Counted from the stretch's first letter, positions 1-9,121 are shown. The stretch: DNA of 64,000 nt from Virgibacillus phasianinus (GCF_002216775.1 NZ_CP022315.1:1-64000), one strand, 5' to 3'. Notes: generated by a model not told the origin, from the letters alone. Numbers and translations are program-made.

Positions 1-45
1 TTTTTGAGGAATGATTTGTACGGAGGACTTTCCATTGTATTACGG

Positions 46-374
46 TTACAAATTGCGGAGTTTTTTTTCATGTTGTACGTATTTACTGGATAGAAAATCT
101 ACTGTTTCCTGCGTTTCCCTCAAACCTACCTGCATCCCATCAAATTTTTTCTCAAGGCGGTCAAATCGATCATCCATCCGTTTTTCAAGCCCATCAATCT
201 TGTCTGTTTATTCGAACCTTTTATCTTTTTTCTCAAATTTTTTATCAATCTCATCAAATCTTTTGTTAATTCTTTCAAAGTGTCCTTGCAGCTTTTTATC
301 ATTTGTTCAAAATGAAGTTCCAATGCGCGCAAGATTTCCTTAATTCCTGATTGTTCCATTATTTTCACCTCCAA
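46..374 (-). pseudogene. Broken coiled-coil protein gene
   Basis: A start codon at 374 follows a good GGAGGTG ribosome binding site and opens a reading frame beginning MEQSGIKEILRALELHFEQM. After about 35 codons the heptad-like, Lys/Glu-rich sequence continues only in another frame (ERINKRFDEIDKKFEKKDK), which then meets a TAA at 208-210. Beyond that stop the same frame goes on with LEKRMDDRFDRLEKKFDGMQ and ends at a TAA at 46-48. The reconstructed product is about 109 residues of nearly continuous coiled coil, a type common in Bacillaceae with no assigned function. One frameshift plus one internal stop indicate decay. A repeat of family D lies directly upstream. Confidence 0.6.
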
Positions 375-412
375 TTAATTAACTCTATTATATCTGCTAG
401 TTTTGCTTTTGA

Positions 413-508
413 AAAGAAGTGTTAGAAAACATGGCTTGTCACTAAAACCTTTGAATTTTTTATACCTAATACCAATAAAGTTGAGACTTTCTTAAAAGTA
501 TAAAAAAG
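413..508. repeat. Family D intergenic repeat, degenerate copy (D1)
   Basis: The stretch GAAAACATGGCTTGTCACTA, followed by TTTTTTATACCTAATACCAATAAAG and a TTCTTAAAAGTATAA tail, is a diverged copy of sequences at 39269-39365 and 49669-49760. It lies upstream of the pseudogene that starts at 374. Confidence 0.5.
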
Positions 509-543
509 GTTATTGAAGTAATCATTCATCACTCCAATAACCG
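505..543 (-). terminator. Terminator of the BSP-family peptidase gene
   Basis: GGTTATTG and CAATAACC form an 8-bp stem. On the minus strand the stem is followed by CCTTTTTTATAC. It lies about 60 bp beyond the stop codon at 600. Confidence 0.7.
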
Positions 544-599
544 CATCTATCCCTATCATGTGTCATCGATTATTTCTTTTTATCCATTTTGTACTTCCC

Positions 600-1346
600 T
601 TAATAATGAGTTCTTACTTCCGGATTCTGACGGTACTCCGCCCATAAATCCTCAATCGATTTTCCTGTTATTTCTTCAAAAATATCGAGGTTGAACGTGT
701 CCTTCTGCATTTCCCGATTAATAATGTCTACTGCAAAATGATTCTTGTGCTGAGTAATCCATAATAAAAAGCGCGCGGTTACTCGATAACCACTGTCATA
801 GTTATCCGTTTCCTTTATTTCCTCTGGCAATCTCCAGCTGCCATTGTGTGGACCATAGACATATCTCGTATAATCTGCAATCCCTTCCGTAATCCACCAT
901 GTATCATCATTGTAGGTTGGATAGCCTTGAGCAATGTGCGTCAATTCATGGGTGAAAAGTGCGACATCATCAGGATGAGTCAGAATCCAGTTTGAGCTGA
1001 CAACAATTTTGCCGTTATCTGCATATGCTACTCCATCGTAGGCAGGATCAAACTCGAGCGTTACATTTCGGCTTGCTTCCTTAGGGTTGAATGAATACTT
1101 TCTTACCAACTTCGGATAAACCTTAAAATATAGATCCACAAACTCATCAATTAAAGGTTTGATAGCTGGATCCTCTACGCCGTTTATAACCTCAAGCTTA
1201 TACCTTCTCTTTTCATATTCCTGTGTTGTTTGCGTGAAATTGCTTGTTTCATAAGAGGCAGTCTCCTTTGCTAGAACACTAGAATAACCACCAAACCCAC
1301 TCACCAAAAGCCCAGTACAGATCAAACCGCTTACTAACCTTTTCAT
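600..1346 (-). CDS. Secreted basic secretory protein (BSP) family metallopeptidase
   Basis: The 248-residue product starts with a Sec signal peptide (MKRLVSGLICTGLLVSGFGG, probable cleavage after Ala26 in SVLA-K). A zinc-type HELTH motif lies at residues 133-137, and WITEGIADY at about 151-159 is the downstream hallmark of the plant basic secretory protein / peptidase family. The family is thought to hold extracellular metalloproteases; the substrate is unknown. The gene is monocistronic, with its own terminator at 505-543 and family-C repeat sequence upstream. The family call is firm; the proteolytic activity is inferred from HExxH only. Confidence 0.85.
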   Translation of the reverse strand: MKRLVSGLICTGLLVSGFGGYSSVLAKETASYETSNFTQTTQEYEKRRYKLEVINGVEDPAIKPLIDEFVDLYFKVYPKLVRKYSFNPKEASRNVTLEFDPAYDGVAYADNGKIVVSSNWILTHPDDVALFTHELTHIAQGYPTYNDDTWWITEGIADYTRYVYGPHNGSWRLPEEIKETDNYDSGYRVTARFLLWITQHKNHFAVDIINREMQKDTFNLDIFEEITGKSIEDLWAEYRQNPEVRTHY

Positions 1347-1424
1347 TCAAAATCCCTCCACGAAACTTTATTATTTGCTTACTCCAAAATTGTTGTTGGC
1401 ATAAAATCTATAAATTGCAATGTG

Positions 1425-1800
1425 TATGCTGGGTTGTTTTCCGCGGGCACGGCTTAAGCCTCCTCGAGAAACCCACTCTGCGGGGTCTTAAGACTCGTGC
1501 TGTTCCCGCAGGGAGTCAACGGTCCTCCGCTCCAAACAACCATCATATAATAGTGGGTGAGCAATGATTTTCATCTTTTCACCCTTCAGTGATTGGAGCT
1601 GTGGGCAGTCGACTCCTGCGGGATGATAGGCATAGGTGAGACCCCACAGAGCTTGACAGCTAAGGAAGCCCGACTAAAACCGCCCTTTGCGGGCAACGTC
1701 GGCTACCCCTCGCCGGGGCAAGGAGGCTCACCAGCCGCCCGCGGAAAGCGACTGCCCGCAGCGGAAATCACGTTGCTGTTACGTCCCAATTTTTATTAAC
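1425..1800. repeat. GC-rich composite repeat (C1), related to family B
   Basis: Two facing copies of a GC-rich module occupy this otherwise gene-free gap. The left one (about 1436-1545) is the reverse complement of the right-hand module of the 16.7-17.4 kb element: it shares GTTTTCCGCGGGCAC, the AAGCCTCC block and a GACCCCGCAGAGTGGG equivalent. The right one (about 1600-1775) runs GACTCCTGCGGGA, GGTGAGACCCCACAG, the two-hairpin cassette and CCCGCGGAAAGCGAC. Short ORFs inside encode the recurring AVNEARLKPPFAGNVGYP-like peptide and are repeat artefacts. The ends are eroded, so no terminal repeats can be set. Confidence 0.75.
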
Positions 1801-1841
1801 TGCGATGATATTAGCAACAAACTAAGCAAAAACTGCCTTCC

Positions 1842-3532
1842 TTATTCCGCTCCCCTAACACGAGCCCACTTATAATCATAAGTAATACCAACCTGATTAT
1901 GCAGCACACCCTGGATTTTCGGTGAAATTAACAGTGCACGTGAACTTTGGTACAACGGCGCAACTGCCGCATCCTCAGCCAATATTTTTTCAGCCTGTAA
2001 AAAAGCATCAAAACGCTTTTCCGGTTTAAGCGCTAACTCATCAACCGTACTTTGAATTAATTTATCGTATTCAGGATTCGAATACCCCATATGGTTGTTT
2101 CCACCATCCGTCAGCCATAAGCTTAACCAAGTATATGGATCAAGATAATCAGGACCCCAGCCAGCGAATTCGATATCATAATCCATGTTGGTATCCAGCT
2201 CCATCTTTTGTTTAGACGGAACCTGTTTCAAGGTAATCGTTAATCCCGGAAGGTTTTTCTCCATTTGATTTGCAACATATTGATTCATCACCTTCGTATT
2301 CGGTTTGTCTCCACCCAGAAATTCAAGTTCAACCTTATCCTTACCGATTTCCTCTAGTCCCTTTTTCCATAATTCCTTCGCTTTCTCTTTATCGTACGTT
2401 ACCAAATCACCATTAATTTCACGGAAATACTCACCGGTTTCAGGGTCAACACTGAATTTTTCCGGAACAAAGCCATTCGTAACAATGGATCCATCATTCA
2501 GTACTTCATCAACAATCGCCTGTTTGTTAATTGATTTGCTGATTGCTTTGCGAATGTTCACGTTTGCCAATGCTTCCGATCTTGTTTGGTTAAATTTCAA
2601 CCAGGATAATGTTCCCTGTGGTATCGTCGTAAAGTCATCGCGTGACGAATATTTGTCAACAAGGTCAGACACGAGCATAGCACGATCGATTTCACCTTTT
2701 TCGTATAAATCGACCCTTGTCTGTGCATCTTTGACCACGTCAAATGTAATCTTCTCCAGGTTCACATGCTCCGCATCCCAGTAATCTGGATTTTTTACTA
2801 ATGTCCAGGAAGTTGACGTATTCTTCCAATCTTTTATGATAAACGGACCATTAGACAATAGTTTCTTAGAGTTAGTCGCATATTCTTTCCCCTGCTTCTC
2901 AACGAATTTTTCATTTAACGGGAAAAGGGTTCCAAACGTTGTTAATGATTTGAAATATGGCGTAGGTTTCTCAAGTGTAACGATCAGTGTATGGTCACCA
3001 TCCGCTTTTACACCTAATTGATCCGCCGGTAAATCACCTTCGTTTATCTTTTTAGCATTTTTAATGACGCCGCCCATGATGTATGGGCCATACTCCGATC
3101 CAGTAGAAGGATCGACCGCCCGCTGCCAGGAATAAACGAAATCATGCGCAGTTACGGGATCACCATTGGACCATTTCGCATCGTCACGTAAAGTGAATGT
3201 CCACGTCAGCCCGTCATCACTAACTTTATGTTCCTTTGCAATACCTGGGACTAGCTTGCCGCCCTGCCCAATGCGGTAAAGTCCCTCCATGGTATTCCCC
3301 ATGTAGATAAATGAAATTTCATCGGTGGCCATCGATACATCCATTGTAGGAATCGTATCTTCCTCGACTAGATTAAGGATTTGCTCTGTGTCGCTGCTGC
3401 CTTCAGATGATTCTCCGGAATTACTATCAGCCTTCCCACTGGTTTCGTTGTCCCCCCAGAACATGCAACCATAACGATACTCAGCAAAAGACCCAACGCT
3501 AACAAGAGCGAAAGTTTCATCGACCTCATCAT
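1842..3532 (-). pseudogene. Oligopeptide ABC transporter substrate-binding lipoprotein, frameshifted (OppA/DppA family)
   Basis: The reading frame open from 3464 encodes about 540 residues of an SBP_bac_5 solute-binding protein. Family hallmarks include WTFTLRDDAKWSNGDPV and a C-terminal YQSSRALLISPKI block. Its true start is upstream: ATG at 3532 with GGGAGG six bases before it encodes a lipoprotein signal (MKLSLLLALGLLLSIVMVAC, lipobox VMVAC). The two parts are in different frames and join at a run of six G (3452-3457); a seventh G would restore SGGDNETSGK. The mature protein would bind peptides at the outer face of the membrane. No permease or ATPase gene is adjacent, so it is an orphan. 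A real mutation and a homopolymer sequencing error are both possible. Confidence 0.85.
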
Positions 3533-3608
3533 TTGTTACCTCCCGTTTTTTGTACGAATATTTTCCAGAACCTAGTAACCCATTACATCCGCTTCACTCG
3601 GTTTTCGT

Positions 3609-4628
3609 CTATCCATTAACTTGTTCTGCCAGCTCCCTTAATTCAATCCGACGACCTTTTTTATGCGAAACTGCTGCCGCCTCATTAATAGTAGTCAAAT
3701 TCACGACGTCTTCTCTCGTAATTGTCGGTGCAGTTCCATCTTTAATTGCCCTAATCCACTGCTGCATCGGCATTGGTAAGGCGGGCAGCACTTCCTCTGG
3801 GATCACCCATTCCCCTTCACCTGACTGACGACTTTTTAGACGAATCTGTTCATCCTCCATTAGCAATGTTCCTTCTGTTCCATACAGTTCTAATTGAAAT
3901 GGACTCCCGTTTGATAGAAAGCTAGTTTCAACAACACCTAACGCACCAGATTCATACTCTAGTAGAACAACAGCGTTATCATCAACTCCTATCCCATTCG
4001 TTTGCTGAAGTCGCGCGTTCAGCGCTAATACAGATCCAGCAAGCCGATTTGTCAAATAAATCGGATGTGCTCCAAGATCAATCAATGAACCTCCACCACA
4101 TTGTTCCTTATCAAAAAAGCGTTCCGGCAGCCAGCCTTGGTCTTTCCCTTCTATTGGCACCGCACCATTATGAGCAAGACGGCAGCGAATCATGGTCAGT
4201 TTACCGAGCAAGCCTTTATTCACTACCTTTTGTGCATATAAATAACAGCTTTCTGTTAACCTTGGTAAGGAAACCATTAAGTTAACCCCTTGTTCATCGA
4301 CAGTCTCAAAGATTTCCTCACACTCTTCTCGGGAAAAAGCCAATACCTTCTCCGTGAAAATATGTTTCTTCTTAGTTGCCGCAGCAAGTATAATCTCCTT
4401 ATGCAAATTCGTAGGTGTATTGACAATCACGGCATCGATAGCCGGATTGGATAAAACGGCATGTAAATCCCCTTCGAACGGAACACCAAGCTCCTTTGCC
4501 CATTTTTCTCCGCGTTCAACTTCTTCATCCCACACAAGCTCGATGGAAACGTTCTCATTTTCACTAGCTTCGCGCGCATAGTCATCAGCATGTACATGCC
4601 ATCTACTTAATAATGCAACATTTAACAT
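3609..4628 (-). CDS. Gfo/Idh/MocA family oxidoreductase (upstream paralogue broken at EKP)
   Basis: A 339-residue NAD(P)-binding dehydrogenase of the Gfo/Idh/MocA fold. The N-terminal Rossmann half starts LNVALLSRWHVHADDY, with no canonical GxGxxG. The usual EKP motif reads TEKVLA, so the proline is lost. The C-terminal half keeps GGGSLIDLGAHPIYL, whose Asp and His are normally substrate-site residues. ATG at 4628 is preferred because AAGGAG lies nine bases upstream; an in-frame TTG nine bases earlier overlaps the ribosome binding site. Such enzymes oxidise or reduce sugars, inositols or their derivatives; the substrate cannot be read. A mobile-element-like repeat separates it from the second dehydrogenase at 5020. 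Confidence 0.85.
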   Translation of the reverse strand: MLNVALLSRWHVHADDYAREASENENVSIELVWDEEVERGEKWAKELGVPFEGDLHAVLSNPAIDAVIVNTPTNLHKEIILAAATKKKHIFTEKVLAFSREECEEIFETVDEQGVNLMVSLPRLTESCYLYAQKVVNKGLLGKLTMIRCRLAHNGAVPIEGKDQGWLPERFFDKEQCGGGSLIDLGAHPIYLTNRLAGSVLALNARLQQTNGIGVDDNAVVLLEYESGALGVVETSFLSNGSPFQLELYGTEGTLLMEDEQIRLKSRQSGEGEWVIPEEVLPALPMPMQQWIRAIKDGTAPTITREDVVNLTTINEAAAVSHKKGRRIELRELAEQVNG

Positions 4629-4663
4629 TGCAACCAACTCCTTAAACTTTAAATTTTAGGGGT

Positions 4664-5000
4664 AACCCCGCTGAAAAAGTGGTGGATTTTAAAAACCTAG
4701 CCTCCCACCTTTAGTTAGCATCTTGAATATACGGAGACTCCTCGAAAAAGAAAAACACTTTTTCTTCGTGCGATGCCTATTCAGGGGAGCTTTCCTTGTC
4801 CTGCGGGAAGTGAGAGATCGGCGAGACCCCGCAGGACGGCAGTTAATGAGGCCCGACTAAAACCGCCCTTTGCGGGCAACGTCGGCTACCCCTTGTCGGG
4901 GCAAGGAGGCTCGACACTCGCCCGCGGAAAGCGTAGTATATTCAAGATGCGATGATAGATCCACTTATTTGTACTTTATTTACCTTTTTCAGTGGTCCCA
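4664..5000. mobile_element. Family A MITE-like element (A1)
   Basis: The imperfect ends are CGCTGAAAAAGTGG on the left and CCTTTTTCAGTGG on the right. Inside them are a second pair of inverted repeats, GCATCTTGAATATAC and GTATATTCAAGATGC, and a GC-rich core with the GACCCCGCAGG block, the two-hairpin cassette and CCCGCGGAAAGC. It encodes no transposase. No clear target duplication is seen, so this copy is probably old. It lies between two dehydrogenase genes of one locus. Confidence 0.75.
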
Positions 5001-5019
5001 TTTCTTCTCCTACACTCCT

Positions 5020-6102
5020 CTAGTCAAAATAAACAGCTTTGCCCGTTCTAGCAGATTCATAGATTGCTTCTAAAATTTGCGTCACGACTAACGCTTCTTC
5101 TGGTTTCACGGTTGGTTCCGTATCATTCAAAATACTTTCAATCCACAACCTCGCCTCCAAGTCAGCATCACTTTCCTTCTTCCCGTCGTAAAAAGCAACC
5201 CCACCTGCACCCAGTTCCACCTTTGTCGTGTACAGTTTACTGAGTCTTTCACCATTCAGACGTAACCCATCTTTCATATCTGCGCCACCTTCTGTTCCAC
5301 TTAGAGAGCACTTCGCTTCATCGACGTCTAAGGAATTCAGCGCCCAACTTGACTCCAAGGTAATCGTTGCACCATTTTCCATGGTAATAAACGCAAACGC
5401 AGAGTCTTCCACAGTGAATTTTTCCGGATCCCACGGTCCCCAGGCGTTTGCCGCATCTTTTGTTTTCCCTAACTTATGGTAAACGCTTCCCATCACGGAT
5501 TTTGGTTTATAATTGTTCATCATCCATAACGTTAGATCCAGCGCATGTGTCCCAATATCTATCAAAGGGCCACCGCCTTGCTTTTCTTCATCCAGGAATA
5601 CTCCCCAAGTTGGAACGGCACGGCGGCGGATTGCATGTGCTTTTGCATAATACACTTCACCAAGATCACCTTGCCTGGCAACCTTATGTAAGTACTGACT
5701 ATCCGGTCTAAACCGATTATTATAGCCAATCGTCAGCTTTCTGCCCGTACGTTTTGCTGCGTCTACCATTAATTTAGCTTCTTCTGACGTTTTGGCCATC
5801 GGTTTCTCACACATAACATGCTTCCCCGCTTCCATAGCGGCAATGGAAATCTCTGCATGGGATATATTGGGGGTACATACATGGACAACGTCAATTCGTT
5901 TATCTTGCAGCAGTTTTTTATAATCCTCATACACACTCGATTCGTCACATCCATATTCCGCAGCCGCTCTTTCAGCCTTTTCTAATTCAATATCACAAAA
6001 GGCCACTAATTCCACTTGATCAATTTTGCTAAGACTTGGAAGATGTTTTCCATTTGCGATTCCACCACAACCGATAATGGCTACATTCAGTTTTTCAGAC
6101 AC
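5020..6102 (-). CDS. Gfo/Idh/MocA family oxidoreductase
   Basis: A 360-residue dehydrogenase with a classical Rossmann start (NVAIIGCGGIANGKHLP; GCGGIA at about residues 11-16), an intact CEKPMA motif with the catalytic Lys, and GGGPLIDIGTHALDL in the C-terminal domain. It starts at GTG 6102, eight bases after GGAGG. It resembles myo-inositol or sugar dehydrogenases, but the substrate is unknown. A FadR-type GntR regulator is transcribed divergently from 6256, which suggests local control by a sugar-derived effector. Together with the dehydrogenase at 3609 and the peptide-binding lipoprotein it may be the remnant of a larger uptake and catabolism locus. Confidence 0.9.
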   Translation of the reverse strand: MSEKLNVAIIGCGGIANGKHLPSLSKIDQVELVAFCDIELEKAERAAAEYGCDESSVYEDYKKLLQDKRIDVVHVCTPNISHAEISIAAMEAGKHVMCEKPMAKTSEEAKLMVDAAKRTGRKLTIGYNNRFRPDSQYLHKVARQGDLGEVYYAKAHAIRRRAVPTWGVFLDEEKQGGGPLIDIGTHALDLTLWMMNNYKPKSVMGSVYHKLGKTKDAANAWGPWDPEKFTVEDSAFAFITMENGATITLESSWALNSLDVDEAKCSLSGTEGGADMKDGLRLNGERLSKLYTTKVELGAGGVAFYDGKKESDADLEARLWIESILNDTEPTVKPEEALVVTQILEAIYESARTGKAVYFD

Positions 6103-6147
6103 ATTTGTATCCTCCCTTGACGTTTTCTTTTAAAAAACTATATCACA

Positions 6148-6166
6148 CTTTCAACCTGTATGAAAG
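6148..6166. promoter_or_regulatory. Possible GntR operator between divergent genes
   Basis: CTTTCA and TGAAAG form an inverted repeat separated by seven bases, overlapped by AACC...GGTT. It lies in the 150-bp gap between the divergent dehydrogenase and GntR genes, where an operator would be expected. The motif is not a recognised FadR-type consensus. Confidence 0.3.
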
Positions 6167-6255
6167 GTTAAAATAATATAAATTTTATGCTAATTGAAAA
6201 TGTTTTATAACAGAGTCCTCTCATAGTATAATAAGTTCAAAATAGAGGTGATTTT

Positions 6256-6939
6256 GTGAAAGCATTAAAGAAAAAACGATTATCTGAAATTGTCGCAACT
6301 GAAATTAAAACATATATTAAAAATGAGAATTTACAAAAAGGAGACCGTCTTCCGTCCGTGGCAGAGCTAGTTCAAACGCTGCAAATCGGACGTTCATCCT
6401 TACGTGAAGCGTTACAATTGCTCGAATCACAAGGGGCATTAGAAGTTTTAAATGGAAAGGGTACTTTTATCAAAGATATGAAACCATTCCATATTCAAAT
6501 GGCCTTCGAGGTGGAAAATGAAAAGAAGTTCTTATTGGAAACCCTTGAAGTAAGAGAAGCATTAGAGGGTAAAGCCGTGGAACTGGCAGTAAACGCAGCA
6601 AGTCAGGAAGATATCAATCAAATGAGTTTCCATCTCAAGGAATACGTGAATTCTATTGAAAATGGTGAACGGGAGAAAGCAAATAAAGAAGATGCCCTCT
6701 TTCATCAAGCCATCTATCGAGCATCCAAAAATCCAATGTTGGAGAGCATAATAGACTCGGTATGGGATGCTTTTCACGAGTTCTGGAATGAACCTTTTGG
6801 AAAAGGTGATATCTTTGATCCAAGTTACCCTTTCCATGAAACCTTGCTAGAGGCTATTCGGACAAAAGATCCCCAGAAAGCACTGCAATCCTTTCATGAG
6901 ATAATGAAGTCTGTTCGGAATTCTATCGAAAATGTTTAG
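6256..6939 (+). CDS. GntR family transcriptional regulator, FadR subfamily
   Basis: A 227-residue regulator starting at GTG 6256 after AGAGGTG. The N-terminal winged helix-turn-helix (about residues 5-70) contains KGDRLPSVAELVQTLQIGRS and SLREALQLLESQGALEVLNG. The C-terminal FCD ligand-binding domain (about 90-220) keeps helical features such as LEVREALEGKAVELA and DALFHQAIYRASKNPMLESI. FCD regulators bind carboxylic acids or sugar acids. It is divergent from the dehydrogenase at 5020 and is the obvious candidate regulator of that locus. Confidence 0.9.
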   Translation: MKALKKKRLSEIVATEIKTYIKNENLQKGDRLPSVAELVQTLQIGRSSLREALQLLESQGALEVLNGKGTFIKDMKPFHIQMAFEVENEKKFLLETLEVREALEGKAVELAVNAASQEDINQMSFHLKEYVNSIENGEREKANKEDALFHQAIYRASKNPMLESIIDSVWDAFHEFWNEPFGKGDIFDPSYPFHETLLEAIRTKDPQKALQSFHEIMKSVRNSIENV

Positions 6940-7100
6940 TGATGCAGTACTGCATTTATGATAGACATTAGTGATCAGAATAACGCTATCTTTTTATAAT
7001 CTAAAATATCCAAAAAAAATACCAAAACCCTTTTTCTGTTTGCATACATATAAGCCGCTCGTGAATAATAAAAGCAACTTTATTTACGAAGGGGTTTCAA

Positions 7101-7664
7101 ATGATTACCAATAAAGAGCTACTTCAAAAATCGGAGCAATTGAACAACTTAGACTTAACCAAGTGGTTTAATCAAGAACTATTTTCCCTTCCATGGTTTG
7201 TTACTTTCTTTATCGTGCTTGTCTGCTATGTTCTATTTTTTTATCTTGTAGACAAGAAGCGAATAGTGGAGATATTACTTTACGGTTCTTTCGTAGCAGT
7301 GCTATTTGTCGTTTATGATTCATTTGGAAATTTCTTTGGCTACTGGACAGACCTTATAACTGTAGTCCCTTTTAGTCCTAACTTTTTCGGGGACAGTTTT
7401 ACAGTCGTACCCTTAATCTCCATGCTAATATACCAATACACATCGTCATGGAAAAGTTTTATAATCTCCTATATCGTTTTTTCAACTGTACTTGAATTCG
7501 GATATTATAATTACCTGTTAGAGAAATTGGATGTGTATACCTTCCTAAAGCCGGAGCCATTTCTAATCCTAATTGATTACATTGCAATAATCCTAATTGG
7601 TGTCATTCCCCGTTTAGTGACGATCTATCTTTTTAAAATAGAGGAACGAAACAGAAATCATTAG
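7101..7664 (+). CDS. CBO0543 family integral membrane protein
   Basis: A 187-residue membrane protein with about five hydrophobic segments, the first two near residues 28-50 and 57-75. It resembles the uncharacterised CBO0543 family common in Firmicutes: LVDKKR after the first membrane span, an acidic and aromatic YDSFGNFFGYWTD region, then PLISMLIYQYTSSWKSF. A paralogue with the same layout lies at 60167-60709 (LVDKKHF, LDFWAYSYQ, YMLLYQYARTWK). The gene follows a short intergenic region and stands alone. Function is unknown. Confidence 0.75.
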   Translation: MITNKELLQKSEQLNNLDLTKWFNQELFSLPWFVTFFIVLVCYVLFFYLVDKKRIVEILLYGSFVAVLFVVYDSFGNFFGYWTDLITVVPFSPNFFGDSFTVVPLISMLIYQYTSSWKSFIISYIVFSTVLEFGYYNYLLEKLDVYTFLKPEPFLILIDYIAIILIGVIPRLVTIYLFKIEERNRNH

Positions 7665-7762
7665 TTTTATTTATTCTTGCAGTTGGAATATATTTAATTA
7701 GGCTTTTTTCGTTAAAGGGCATCAACCTTTCATTCGAAAATTCATGAGTTCAGCTACTAACG

Positions 7763-7800
7763 CAAAAAGCCTCCTATTCTCCTTTTCCGAGATAGAAGGC
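7763..7800 (-). terminator. Minus-strand terminator downstream of the YjgB-like gene
   Basis: On the minus strand GCCTTCTATCTC pairs with the GAATAGGAGGC half and is followed by TTTTTGCG. It lies about 100 bp beyond the stop codon at 7901. Confidence 0.5.
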
Positions 7801-7900
7801 AATGAAAACCAGTTTATTCTATTTTGATAATCTCTGGTTGTATTGGATTTAAACCATTATAAATACCGATGAAACCATTAGTTGATTTTCGATATTTATT

Positions 7901-8494
7901 CTACTCCGCCTTTTTCAAATTAACATGGTTCACCGTTTGATCGAACCCTTTTATGATGTCGTTATCACCAATCACAAAGTGAAGTTCGTAGTCCCCTGTC
8001 TGATAAACATAATCCGTTTCGTCAGTACCTGGGACGTTAAGAATTTTATCGGCAGTACCCAATTGGTTTCCTAATAAGTCTGGAGTGATCCTTCCAAGAT
8101 TCGTTTGCCGCTCAACACCAGTTCCAAAGTTACGAATTTCTGCTATGGTATTGTCTTTGTTGTACGAAAATCCATGTCCGGCTTGTCCCATCTCCCAGCC
8201 ATACAACTCAAATTGATGGTCAACCATTCCAGGATTTCCTAACTTGTTGTGAACTTCTTTTTTGGTAGCTTGGTTAATGTTAAGCCCTTGGACATATCCT
8301 GGCATTTCTCCCTCAAAGGCCGAATGGTAAATTTCATTCAAATAACCAACTGCATTTTGGTTCGTATGGTGGGAAATCTCCGCCTGATTAGAAGTTGCAT
8401 GAACTGATCCAGCAAGAGATGGCACCCCTACTAATACTGAACCCGTCAATACCGACGCAGCGATAACTTTAACTACAGGTTTAGTAGACCTCAT
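7901..8494 (-). CDS. YjgB family secreted protein (DUF4309)
   Basis: A 197-residue exported protein. The signal peptide spans about residues 1-33 (KVIAASVLTGSVLVGVPSLA, cleavage near VHA-TS). The mature part carries the repeated layout of the YjgB/DUF4309 family: GYVQGLNINQATKKEVHNKL, GWEMGQAGHGFSYNKDN and YQTGDYELHFVIG. B. subtilis YjgB is a protein of unknown function in the general stress regulon, so the role remains open. It is monocistronic. Confidence 0.8.
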   Translation of the reverse strand: MRSTKPVVKVIAASVLTGSVLVGVPSLAGSVHATSNQAEISHHTNQNAVGYLNEIYHSAFEGEMPGYVQGLNINQATKKEVHNKLGNPGMVDHQFELYGWEMGQAGHGFSYNKDNTIAEIRNFGTGVERQTNLGRITPDLLGNQLGTADKILNVPGTDETDYVYQTGDYELHFVIGDNDIIKGFDQTVNHVNLKKAE

Positions 8495-8657
8495 GATTTA
8501 TCCCTCCTATCAAACTAAGTTCCCTGGAAACTAAAAATAAAACCACCCCCATTGGCCTATTTTTTTACAATCCCTTCATTGCCCCTTCATACCATCAACA
8601 AAAATATTTTCAACAGCCAAACAACAAACAAAAACCCCCACACCCGCTACAGGAGAC

Positions 8658-8835
8658 CATTAAAAAGAAAAATGGTAGACATTAAAAAACACAACATTTC
8701 ACCTTCACCTAGCATCGTGAGATACAAAGACTCTTCGAAAAAGAAAAGCACTTTTTCTTCATGCGATTCCTATTCAAAAAGGCTTTCCTTGTCCTGTAGC
8801 AAGAGAGATCGCGAGACCCATGCAGCAACGCAGAA
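8658..8835. repeat. Degraded family A copy interrupted by a second copy (A2')
   Basis: This stretch follows the family A order (CTAGCATC, CGAAAAAGAAAAGCACTTTTTCTT, CATGCGATTCCTATTC, CTTTCCTTGTCCTG, GAGAGATC, GAGACCC) but is heavily mutated. It stops at 8835, where a fresh family A left end starts. Family-A-like sequence resumes after 9053 with GGACGACAGTCCGAG and ends near 9090. The younger copy therefore appears to be inserted in this one. Confidence 0.6.
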
Positions 8836-9053
8836 GGGCACTGGAAAAGTGATAGATATTATAAAATATAGCCTTTCACCTTCACCTAGCATCTTGAATA
8901 TACGGAGACTCCTGCGGGAAGTGAGAGATCGGCGAGACCCCGCAGGACGACAGTCCGCGGAGGCTCGGCACTCGCCCGCGGAAAGCGCAGTATATTCAAG
9001 ATGCGAAAATAGATCCACATATTAGTCTACAATCTACACCTTTTTCAGTGCCC
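8834..9053. mobile_element. Short family A MITE-like element lacking the hairpin cassette (A2)
   Basis: Ends are GGGCACTGGAAAAGTG on the left and ACCTTTTTCAGTGCCC on the right. The inner inverted repeats are GCATCTTGAATATAC at about 8899 and GTATATTCAAGATGC at about 8989. Compared with the copies at 4.7, 15.3 and 46.1 kb it lacks the two-hairpin cassette: GGACGACAGTCCGCGGAGGC runs straight through. It also lacks the CGAAAAAGAAAAGCAC segment on the left. Total size is about 220 bp. Confidence 0.7.
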
Positions 9054-9121
9054 TCGGACGACAGTCCGAGAAATCGCCACATATTTGTATGTTCCCGCTA
9101 AGAATCCATGACTCTCTCCTC

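Noticed and set aside
1593-1875. Open frames with AKEARLKPPFAGNVGYP-like peptide (also near 4773-4955, 8552-9025, 15324-15560, 17039-17335, 46140-46376)
   Set aside because: They fall inside GC-rich repeats, differ in ends between copies, lack ribosome binding sites and depend on the hairpin cassette; they are by-products of the repeats.
3452-3457. Programmed -1/+1 frameshift in the binding-protein gene
   Set aside because: No slippery heptamer with a downstream structure or internal Shine-Dalgarno pattern is evident; a mutation or sequencing error is simpler.
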